Source of the DNA: JBGPIT01 sp041485125
Lineage (GTDB): Bacteria; Desulfobacterota; Binatia; UTPRO1
Direction of reading: 5' to 3'
DNA: 11,487 bases
NCBI GenBank assembly: GCA_041485125.1
Contig: JBGPIT010000136.1
Span: 1-11,487, forward strand
Under the pieces are notes generated by a model, which had not been told where the DNA came from, ran no database searches, and saw only the letters and a program-made list of their open reading frames with translations. Numbering within the stretch: position 1 is the first letter of the stretch; the number at the start of each line of letters is the position of its first letter. Shown here one piece after another: positions 5,575 to 11,487 of this stretch. A program made the position numbers and the translations under genes.

Positions 5575-6731
5575 GCGGCGCAACCATCCTGCCCCACGGC
5601 GGTACGCTGGTGAATCGCTGGGCGACCGACAAGGAACGCCAGGAATGGATGGGCGAGATCAAGACGCTCAAGCGCATCAATCTCAGTCGCCGCCAGATCT
5701 CCGATCTCGAGATGGTCGGCGTCGGCGCCTTCAGCCCGCTCGAAGGGTTCATGGGCGAGGCCGACTATCGCGGCACCCGCGAGCGCATGCGGCTCGCGAA
5801 CGGCCTGCCGTGGACGATCCCCGTCACGCTCTCGGTGACGCGCGACGAGGAACGCGACCTTCACGCCGGCGACGACATCGTTCTGATGGAGAACGGCGAC
5901 CGCCCGCTCGGGATCCTGCACCTCGCCGAGAAGTACACCTACGACAAGGAGCGCGAGGCCGCGGAGGTCTACGGCACCACCGAGGCCGCGCATCCCGGCG
6001 TCCGTGTCGTCTACGATCAAGGCGACGTCTACCTGGGCGGCAAGATCACGCTGCTCGACCGGCCGAGCGAGATCCAGTTTCCCGAGCACCGACTCGACCC
6101 GCTCGAGACCCGCGCGCTCTTTATCGAGCGCGGTTGGAAGCGCGTCGTCGCGTTCCAGACCCGCAACCCCGTACACCGCGCCCACGAGTACATCCAGAAG
6201 TGCGCGATGGAGATCACCGACGCGCTGCTGCTGCACCCACTGGTCGGCGAGACCAAGGGCGACGACATCCCGGCCGACGTTCGCATGCAGTGCTACAAGG
6301 TCCTGCTGGAGAAGTACTACCCGAAAGACCGCACGGTGCTGTCGGTGCTGCCGGCCAACATGCGCTACGCCGGGCCGCGCGAGGCGATCTTCCACGCCAT
6401 CATCCGGAAGAACTACGGCTGCACCCACTTCATCGTCGGGCGCGATCACGCCGGAGTCGGCTCGTACTACGGCACCTACGACGCGCACTACATCTTCGAC
6501 AACTTCACGCCGGAGGAGATCACGATCACGCCGCTCTTCTTCGACCACACCTTCTACTGCAAGGTCTGCGACAGCATGGCCTCGGCGAAGACCTGCCCGC
6601 ACGACAAGGCCGAGCACATCGCGCTCTCCGGCACGAAGGTCCGCGAGATGCTGCAGCAGGGCCAGCGGCCGCCGAAGGAGTTCAGCCGTCCCGAGGTCGC
6701 CGACGTTCTGATCGGCTCGATGCGGAGCTGA
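5571..6731 (+). CDS. sat: Sulfate adenylyltransferase (ATP sulfurylase), single-chain type
   Basis: 386 aa. Converts sulfate and ATP to APS and pyrophosphate, or the reverse in sulfur oxidisers. This is the homo-oligomeric Sat family, not the CysD/CysN type. Visible: LPHGGTLVNR start, substrate motif QTRNPVHRAH (196-205), GRDHAG (290-295), and a CxxC-x8-C site (Cys330, Cys333, Cys342 with nearby His344) matching the zinc site of Thermus-type Sat. There is no C-terminal APS-kinase domain; that function is the separate divergent cysC. The GTG 5571 start gives the normal short N-terminus; no ATG is available in frame, and GGAAG (5560-5564) is only a weak Shine-Dalgarno sequence. A leader with hairpins and a coupled mini-ORF suggests control of expression. 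Together with cysC and the cysO/cysM genes, an assimilatory role is favoured, since no dissimilatory reductase genes are in view. Confidence 0.95.
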   Translation: MSGATILPHGGTLVNRWATDKERQEWMGEIKTLKRINLSRRQISDLEMVGVGAFSPLEGFMGEADYRGTRERMRLANGLPWTIPVTLSVTRDEERDLHAGDDIVLMENGDRPLGILHLAEKYTYDKEREAAEVYGTTEAAHPGVRVVYDQGDVYLGGKITLLDRPSEIQFPEHRLDPLETRALFIERGWKRVVAFQTRNPVHRAHEYIQKCAMEITDALLLHPLVGETKGDDIPADVRMQCYKVLLEKYYPKDRTVLSVLPANMRYAGPREAIFHAIIRKNYGCTHFIVGRDHAGVGSYYGTYDAHYIFDNFTPEEITITPLFFDHTFYCKVCDSMASAKTCPHDKAEHIALSGTKVREMLQQGQRPPKEFSRPEVADVLIGSMRS

Positions 6732-6734
6732 GCC

Positions 6735-8093
6735 TCAGCGCACGATCAAGGTGTACTCCGCGGTGGCCCCTGCACCGCGGAGCGACCTCACCTCCACGCG
6801 GTACTCTCCCGCCGCCAACGACGCGGCGGGCACCCGCACCGAGGGTCCCTCGACATCCTGCTTCGCCGTGCTGCCCATTCGCTTGGCGGCGAGCTTCGCG
6901 GCATCGGCCTCGCGCGCCGGCGGCTCGGCGAGCGGTGCGGCTGGAGCTTGGAGGGTGTCGTCGCGCTGCCGGATCTCCTTTCGGTCTCCCGCCGCGACGA
7001 GGCGGATCTCGATCGGCGTGTCCGCGTCGTCCGTGCCCCTCGGGACGCGCAGGATGAGACCGTTCTGCAGATCGTAAAGCGCGACGCGCGTCGGCTCGCA
7101 CGCATCGAGGTCGACGAGCGTCCACCCCTCCTCGACGTCCCGGCTCGCGCGCTCTGGAGCCTCGGACGTCACCGTGCCGCGACTCTCGCGCGGCGAGTCC
7201 GCGGCCGTCCCGCTGACCTCATTCCGCCGCTGGCCGCCGGGCTGCGCGTGCGGGACGCGCTCAGCCGTGAGCAGCGCCGGCGCGTCGGTGTTCCCTGCCT
7301 CGCCGTCGGCGACGCTGTCTGGACGACGCTCATCGGCGAGCGCGGGCGCGCCGGGGCGAGGCTCCGGTGCCGCAGCGACGCGATCGCGCTCGGTCGCCGA
7401 CTCGGCCGCGCGTTGCTCCACGTCCATCTCGGTCTTGGATGCGCGGCGCTCGGACCGCGCGGCACCGAGGTCTCCGGCGGCACCCGAGCGCCCGCCGCGC
7501 GCCGCAACGTCGAGCGCGGGCTCGCGCAAGCGCGACAGCCATCCGCCGAACGCGGGAACGAGCAGCGCGACCACGAGCGCGTACGCGAAGGCGGGATGGA
7601 GCAGGACCCGCTTCACGCCTGCGGCGAACGGTCGTCGGCGCGCCGTTCGGTCCACGTGGGCGTCGCGGCGGACATGATCGCCACGCCGATCCGTGTGCGC
7701 CGCCCGCGCGCCTACTCCGATCGTCGCGCCGGCCGGACTCGCCAGCGCCTCGACGTCGAACGCCGCCAGGGCGCGCAACTCGTCGGCACAGGCTCGGCAG
7801 CCCGCGACATGCGCGGTGAGGGCGTTTCGCTCGGCGTTCCTCAGGCCGTCGGGCGCGTCGGCGAACGCCAGAAGCTCCTCCGGCGTGGGGTGGGCATCGC
7901 CGAGACCGTCATCCGGAGCCGCCGCGCTTGTGTCGCTCCGCAGCGCCCGATCGAGCTCGCGCCAGACCCCCACCTCGGCATCGCAGTCGGCACATCCCGG
8001 GTAGTGGGCGCGGAACTCCGCCAGCTCCGGATCGTCGGGCCGGTGCAGCAACGCCGCCAGGTCGACGTCGAATGCCTTTCCACAGCGCGTCAC
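6735..8093 (-). CDS. Membrane anti-sigma factor with two zinc-finger modules
   Basis: 452 aa from GTG 8093, chosen over an upstream TTG (8132) because AAGGAG lies 7 nt before it. Two HxxxCxxC motifs are visible: H30-C34-C37 and H95-C99-C102, the second in the usual zf-HC2 context (HPTPEELLAF, then LTAHVAGC). Anti-sigma factors of this class hold an ECF sigma factor at the membrane until a signal releases it. A single hydrophobic segment (about 167-186, FAYALVVALLVPAFGGWL) separates the cytoplasmic N-terminus from a periplasmic part. Residues about 190-330 are a charged, disordered-looking linker; the last ~120 (EEGWTLVDLDA through EYRVEVRSL) look like beta strands and could be the sensor. It follows the sigma gene by 63 nt, as usual for such pairs. 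It is convergent with sat with only 3 nt between stops, so no independent terminator fits there. Confidence 0.85.
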   Translation of the reverse strand: MTRCGKAFDVDLAALLHRPDDPELAEFRAHYPGCADCDAEVGVWRELDRALRSDTSAAAPDDGLGDAHPTPEELLAFADAPDGLRNAERNALTAHVAGCRACADELRALAAFDVEALASPAGATIGVGARAAHTDRRGDHVRRDAHVDRTARRRPFAAGVKRVLLHPAFAYALVVALLVPAFGGWLSRLREPALDVAARGGRSGAAGDLGAARSERRASKTEMDVEQRAAESATERDRVAAAPEPRPGAPALADERRPDSVADGEAGNTDAPALLTAERVPHAQPGGQRRNEVSGTAADSPRESRGTVTSEAPERASRDVEEGWTLVDLDACEPTRVALYDLQNGLILRVPRGTDDADTPIEIRLVAAGDRKEIRQRDDTLQAPAAPLAEPPAREADAAKLAAKRMGSTAKQDVEGPSVRVPAASLAAGEYRVEVRSLRGAGATAEYTLIVR

Positions 8094-8100
8094 TGCGCCG

Positions 8101-8106
8101 CTCCTT
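8101..8106 (-). promoter_or_regulatory. Shine-Dalgarno sequence fixing the anti-sigma start
   Basis: AAGGAG on the minus strand, 7 nt before GTG 8093. It favours this start over the in-frame TTG at 8132, 13 codons upstream. Confidence 0.75.
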
Positions 8107-8156
8107 CCGTTGTCATCGCCACTGTACGGCAAGTCTCTCCGCGCCGGCGCATCGGC

Positions 8157-8726
8157 TCATCGCTCACGGCGATCATCGACGAAGCGCGCCCGCAGCACCA
8201 CGAGCGCGTCCCGCAGGCGGCGCTTCATCGTGCCGAGCGGAATGCCGGTCTCGGCCGCCACGTCCTCGTACGTCTTGCCTTGCCGGTAGATGCCGTCGAC
8301 CACCTGCTGCTGCTCGATCGGTAGCTCGCGCACCGCGGCCCACAGCTCGCGGAGGTCGTCCCCCGCGCCGTCCGGGCCGGTGGCGCGCGTCTCGAGCAGC
8401 GCCCGCGCCACGTCGTCGTCCCACTCGACCGTCTCCTTCTCGTGCCGGCGCAAGCGCGCCTTCAAGCGGTCGACCACTTTGTTGCGCGTGATGATCCGGA
8501 CGTAGCCGACCAGCGCCTGGGGATCGCGCAGGCGCCCGGCGCGGGCATTCGCGACCAGCGACATGACGACCTCCTGACGCAAGTCCTCCCATTCGTCGCG
8601 AAACTCGTAGGCCCGGAGCTGGGCGAGAAAGCTCGTGATCAAGCGGTTCACCTCGAGGAACGCGAGCCGGTCGCCGGCGAGCAGTCGGTCGACGATGGCG
8701 GTCCAGTCCTGTTCGTCGCGCCCCAC
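8157..8726 (-). CDS. ECF-type RNA polymerase sigma factor
   Basis: 189 aa. Region 2 covers roughly residues 14-95: WEDLRQEVVMSLVANA (2.2/2.3, core binding) and YVRIITRNKVVDRLKARL (2.4, -10 recognition). Region 4 covers about 128-182: LPIEQQQVVDGIY, then the helix-turn-helix KTYEDVAAETGIPLGTMKRRL. Regions 1 and 3 are absent and the length is typical, so this is the extracytoplasmic-function group. The start is GTG 8726 with only a weak AGG upstream. It directs transcription of a small regulon when released by the anti-sigma factor encoded next. Many such genes autoregulate, so its promoter should lie in the 124-nt gap to the divergent VIT/VWA gene, which is an obvious candidate target. Which signal triggers it cannot be told from the sequence. 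Confidence 0.92.
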   Translation of the reverse strand: MGRDEQDWTAIVDRLLAGDRLAFLEVNRLITSFLAQLRAYEFRDEWEDLRQEVVMSLVANARAGRLRDPQALVGYVRIITRNKVVDRLKARLRRHEKETVEWDDDVARALLETRATGPDGAGDDLRELWAAVRELPIEQQQVVDGIYRQGKTYEDVAAETGIPLGTMKRRLRDALVVLRARFVDDRRER

Positions 8727-8850
8727 GCGTCGATCCTAGAAGCGAACCGCGGGTCGAAACAATCATGATCCATTTTCCGCCGTGCCGCCGACCTAGCTCT
8801 CGAGAGACACGGAACGCGGCCCACCGACGCGGCCGCGCAAGGAGAGCGCC
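8727..8850. promoter_or_regulatory. Divergent promoter region between the sigma gene and the VIT/VWA gene
   Basis: The 124-nt spacer must carry the start signals of both genes. GAAC-containing candidates for ECF -35 elements are present on the plus strand (GCGAACC near 8740; GGAACGCG near 8812), but I cannot fix a -10 partner with confidence. A short palindrome ATCATGAT lies near 8763. AAGGAG at 8839-8844 serves the VIT/VWA ATG at 6 nt spacing. Confidence 0.4.
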
Positions 8851-11283
8851 ATGTATCGACTCATGTCATTCGCGATCGCCTCACTCGTCTTCGCCTGCGC
8901 AACGGCCGCTTCCGCGGTCGAGGACCGCCATTGGGACGCCATTGAGGGCTCGGGCACGCTCGACGCGCGCGCTCCCGACGGCACGCGCCTCGGCCCCTGC
9001 CCACTCGAGCACACCGACGTCGCGGTCGAGATCACCGGCTTCGTCGCGCGCATCCGCGTGACACAGCTCTTCGCCAACCACTTCTCGGAGCCGGTCGCGG
9101 CGGTCTACACGTTCCCGCTCTCGGAGCGCGCCGCCGTCGACGCGATGTGGATGCGCACCGGCGAGCGGGTGATCCGCGGCGCGATCGCGCGCCGCGAGGA
9201 GGCCCGCAAGATCTACGAGGCCGCACGCGATCACGGCCAGCTCGCCGGCCTGCTCGACCAGGAGCGGCCGAACGTCTTCACGCAATCGGTCGCGAATCTC
9301 GTTCCCGGCGCCGCGGTCGAGATCAAGATCGAGTACGTCGAGCCGCTCGTCTACAGCGGCGGCAGCTTCGAATTCGTCTTTCCGACGGTCGTCGGACCAC
9401 GCTTCGTCCCGGGCAGCCCGACCGGGCATGCGGGGACCGGCTGGGCTCCCGACACGACGCGCGTCCCCGACGGCTCGCGCGTTACGCCGCCGGTCACGCC
9501 GGAGGGCACGCGCGCCGGACACGACCTCCGGCTCTCGGTCGAGATCGACGCCGGCGTGCCGATCCTCGATGTCGCCGCGCCGTCGTACGACGTGGTCGTG
9601 ACCCGCCCGGAAGCGCATCGCGCCCGCGTCCGGCTCCGCAACCGCCAGGAGATCCCGAACCGTGACTTCGTGCTGCGCTACACGGTGGCGGGCGACACGC
9701 TCCAGAGTGGCTACCTCACGCATCGTCCCGCCGGCGCCGCCGAGGGCTACGTCTCCTTCGTGCTCCTGCCGCCGAAGCGCGTCACGGCGCAGACCGCGGC
9801 GCCGAAGGAGGTCGTCTTCGTGATCGACCGTTCCGGCTCACAGAGCGGACGGCCGCTCGAGGTCGCGAAGGCGACGGTGCTCTGGATCCTCGACCATCTG
9901 AATCCGAACGACACCTTCCAGGTCGTCGACTTCGGCTCCGAAGCGCACGAGCTCTTCTCCCGACCCGAGCTCGTCAGCGCGGAAAGCAAGCGCACGGCGC
10001 ACGCGTATCTCGCGACGCTCGACGCCGACGGCGGCACGCTGATGGCGGAGGCCGTCGCCAAGGTCTGCGCCATGCCTGCGGACGGCAACCGCCTGCGCAT
10101 CGTCACCTTCATGACCGACGGTTACGTCGGCAACGACTTCGAGGTGATCGACCTGATCCGTCGCCTGCGCGGCACGTCGCGTTGGTTCCCGTTCGGGACC
10201 GGCAACAGCGTGAACCGTTTCCTCATCGAGGGCATGGCGCGCGAGGGCGGCGGCGAGCCCGAGTACGTCCTCCTGAACGACGCCACGGACGAGATCGCGC
10301 GCCGCTTCTACGACCGCATCGCCTCGCCCGTCCTCACCGACGTCCGCATCGAAGCCCGAGGCCTCACCTTGCTCGACACCACGCCGCAGCAACTGCGCGA
10401 CGTCTGGGCGGAGCGGCCGTTGATCCTGCACGCCCGCTACCGGCAGACCGGAAGAGGCGAGATCGTTCTGCACGGCTTCCAGCAAGGCCGCCCGTACGAG
10501 CAGCGCATACAGGTCGAGCTCCCCGAGCGTGAGGACGAGAACGGCGCGCTCGCGTCGATGTGGGCGCGCGCTCGCGTCGAGGAGCTGATGGCGCAGAACC
10601 TCCAAGGCCTCCAGTCCGGCCAGTTCCCCGCGGATCTGAAAGAGCAGGTCGTGAAGCTCGCGCTCGACCACGGCCTCCTCACCCAGTTCACCTCGTTCGT
10701 CGCCGTCGAGGAGCGCGTCGTCAACCAAGGCGGCACGCAACGGACGATCACGGTCCCCGTCGAGATGCCCGACGGCGTCCGCTACGACGGCATCTTCGGC
10801 ACCAACCGCCCAGAGCCCGCCGCCGCCGGCACCGGCACCGCCGCCCTCTCCGGCGCAATCACCGCCACCGCCAAGCTGGCCGCAGCCCCGCAGCTCGCCG
10901 ACGACAAGGCCGCCGGGCGCCAGCCCGCCGAAAACATCCTCGCGACGGACGCAGCCGCACCGTCCTCAGAACGCGACGCCCGCGAGCTCACCCAAACCGC
11001 CCGAGAGCGCCTCTCCCCCGCCCTAGTAGCGCTCCTCCAAACCGGCACCGCCGCCGTTCACATCAACGGCACCCGCGTCGAAATCACCGTCCACATCGAC
11101 GCAACCGACACCACCACGATCCCCCGCCTCCGCACCGCCGGCCTAGGCATCACGAATGCATCGAACGCCTGCGTCACCGGCTGGATCGAGATCGGAAAGC
11201 TGGCGTCGCTAGCACAAGTGACCGGCGTCGACCGCATCGTCGCCACAGGCTCAGAGGAGGTCGCCGCAGAGTGCCGCGAGTGA
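8851..11283 (+). CDS. Secreted VIT and von Willebrand factor A domain protein
   Basis: 810 aa. ATG 8851 follows AAGGAG by 6 nt. A Sec signal peptide spans 1-22 (hydrophobic core, cleavage after ASA). A VIT (vault/inter-alpha-trypsin) domain spans about 40-170: VTQLFANH, VYTFPLSE, REEARKIYEAA and RPNVFTQSVANLVPG are hallmark segments. A VWA domain spans about 320-500 with a full MIDAS metal site: Asp326, Ser328 and Ser330 in DRSGS, Thr396 in DGGTLM, and Asp423 in TDG. A helical/beta region follows, ending in the conserved TQFTSFVAVEERVV, then an Ala/Pro-rich linker (about 650-715), then a C-terminal alpha/beta module (about 718-805). There is no LPXTG motif or C-terminal membrane anchor, so it is periplasmic or released. 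VWA domains usually bind protein ligands through the metal; the ligand is unknown. Divergent from the sigma/anti-sigma pair, it is plausibly their target. Confidence 0.9.
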   Translation: MYRLMSFAIASLVFACATAASAVEDRHWDAIEGSGTLDARAPDGTRLGPCPLEHTDVAVEITGFVARIRVTQLFANHFSEPVAAVYTFPLSERAAVDAMWMRTGERVIRGAIARREEARKIYEAARDHGQLAGLLDQERPNVFTQSVANLVPGAAVEIKIEYVEPLVYSGGSFEFVFPTVVGPRFVPGSPTGHAGTGWAPDTTRVPDGSRVTPPVTPEGTRAGHDLRLSVEIDAGVPILDVAAPSYDVVVTRPEAHRARVRLRNRQEIPNRDFVLRYTVAGDTLQSGYLTHRPAGAAEGYVSFVLLPPKRVTAQTAAPKEVVFVIDRSGSQSGRPLEVAKATVLWILDHLNPNDTFQVVDFGSEAHELFSRPELVSAESKRTAHAYLATLDADGGTLMAEAVAKVCAMPADGNRLRIVTFMTDGYVGNDFEVIDLIRRLRGTSRWFPFGTGNSVNRFLIEGMAREGGGEPEYVLLNDATDEIARRFYDRIASPVLTDVRIEARGLTLLDTTPQQLRDVWAERPLILHARYRQTGRGEIVLHGFQQGRPYEQRIQVELPEREDENGALASMWARARVEELMAQNLQGLQSGQFPADLKEQVVKLALDHGLLTQFTSFVAVEERVVNQGGTQRTITVPVEMPDGVRYDGIFGTNRPEPAAAGTGTAALSGAITATAKLAAAPQLADDKAAGRQPAENILATDAAAPSSERDARELTQTARERLSPALVALLQTGTAAVHINGTRVEITVHIDATDTTTIPRLRTAGLGITNASNACVTGWIEIGKLASLAQVTGVDRIVATGSEEVAAECRE

Positions 11284-11487
11284 GTTCTTCGACCCGCGCC
11301 GCGGCGCGAAGCGCCGCCAGCACGCGGTAAGATCTGCGGTCGTCGCGGTGGGTCCCGTCCGCCACGACGGCAAGGACGCTGCCGAAGCGCGGCGCCGCCG
11401 GCGCCGCGCGTGCATGGGGGCTCGTTTCCGCCCCGGCCGAAGCCCGTGTGGCCCCGGCCGCGCCGCGCCCGGCACCGTGCACGTCCC
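11174..11487 (-). CDS. Possible 3' end of an unknown minus-strand gene
   Basis: A frame open to the right edge ends at a TGA at 11174. The part FGSVLAVVADG, then SYRVLAALRAAARVEELTRG, looks like ordinary protein and has mostly G/C third positions. Against it, its last 110 nt lie antisense to the VIT/VWA gene and are Arg-rich without a recognisable motif. A competing frame ends at 11251. I do not recognise a family. If neither is real, the last ~200 nt hold only the hairpins described. Confidence 0.22.
   Translation of the reverse strand, partial: DVHGAGRGAAGATRASAGAETSPHARAAPAAPRFGSVLAVVADGTHRDDRRSYRVLAALRAAARVEELTRGTLRRPPLSLWRRCGRRRSLVLATPAFRSRSSR
11301..11317 (+). terminator. Hairpin shortly after the VIT/VWA stop
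   Basis: GCGGCGC (11301-11307) and GCGCCGC (11311-11317) pair perfectly around GAA, starting 17 nt after the stop codon. The position fits transcription termination. No T-run follows, so strength is uncertain. Confidence 0.4.
11387..11409. repeat. Perfect 10-bp GC hairpin
   Basis: GCGCGGCGCC (11387-11396) and GGCGCCGCGC (11400-11409) around a 3-nt loop, made entirely of G and C. It is a very stable stem about 100 nt after the VIT/VWA gene. It may be a second terminator element, or chance in Ala/Arg-coding GC-rich DNA if the minus-strand frame here is real. Confidence 0.35.

Noticed and set aside
5304..6617. Long open minus-strand extension of the cysC frame (about 438 codons), antisense to sat
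   Set aside because: It is the reverse shadow of sat in GC-rich DNA. It lacks any motif, and cysC starts naturally at 5303 with its conserved N-terminus.
6948..8324. 458-codon plus-strand open frame opposite the anti-sigma gene
   Set aside because: Shadow frame; the minus-strand protein has zinc fingers, a membrane segment and a proper ribosome site.
11150..11283. Sortase signal or membrane anchor on the VIT/VWA protein
   Set aside because: No LPXTG motif and no hydrophobic C-terminal segment; the protein ends in a hydrophilic sequence.
1..11487. CRISPR array, insertion sequence, tRNA or rRNA
   Set aside because: No regularly spaced direct repeats, transposase, terminal repeats with target duplication, or RNA-gene signatures were seen on reading both strands.

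Overview
The window is high-GC, densely packed bacterial DNA from a Gram-negative organism: it carries a BamD-type outer-membrane lipoprotein and several exported proteins. Very high GC, frequent GTG starts, an FnIII protein with a Thr/Pro tail, a VIT/VWA protein and an ECF sigma/anti-sigma pair fit a deltaproteobacterial-type lineage (for example Candidatus Binatia or Myxococcota). That placement is inference from gene content only. I see no insertion sequence, CRISPR array, tRNA or rRNA.

Layout. 1-453 (-): 5' part of an exported FnIII protein. 454-1014: non-coding, with several perfect hairpins. 1015-4630 (+): a run of five genes: bamD-like lipoprotein, a ThiF/MoeB-like E1 enzyme, a CysO-like ubiquitin-fold sulfur carrier, a CysM-like cysteine synthase and a second, degenerate E1-like protein. 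4689-5303 (-): APS kinase cysC. 5304-5570: a structured leader with a 12-bp inverted repeat and a 12-codon ORF. 5571-6731 (+): ATP sulfurylase sat. 6735-8726 (-): an ECF sigma factor followed by its membrane anti-sigma factor. 8851-11283 (+), divergent from the sigma gene: a large secreted VIT/VWA protein. 11284-11487: terminator-like hairpins and perhaps the 3' end of a minus-strand gene.

How the genes work together. Sat and CysC activate sulfate to APS and PAPS. The neighbouring E1/CysO/CysM set resembles the mycobacterial route in which sulfur is carried as a thiocarboxylate on the C-terminal glycine of CysO and transferred by CysM to O-phosphoserine to make cysteine. The window is therefore a sulfur-assimilation island, although no PAPS/APS reductase, sulfite reductase or JAMM peptidase (Mec) is present.

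The most unusual point is that the two E1-like proteins look complementary. The first has the complete nucleotide-binding and catalytic core but lacks the N-terminal RYxRQ segment. The second keeps RYSRQ and both zinc Cys pairs but has lost the ATP loop, the ribose Asp and the catalytic Cys. This suggests a split, heterodimeric activating enzyme comparable in principle to eukaryotic E1 heterodimers. The second half is a separate envelope-signalling unit: sigma factor, a double-zinc-finger anti-sigma factor and a divergently transcribed exported VIT/VWA protein.
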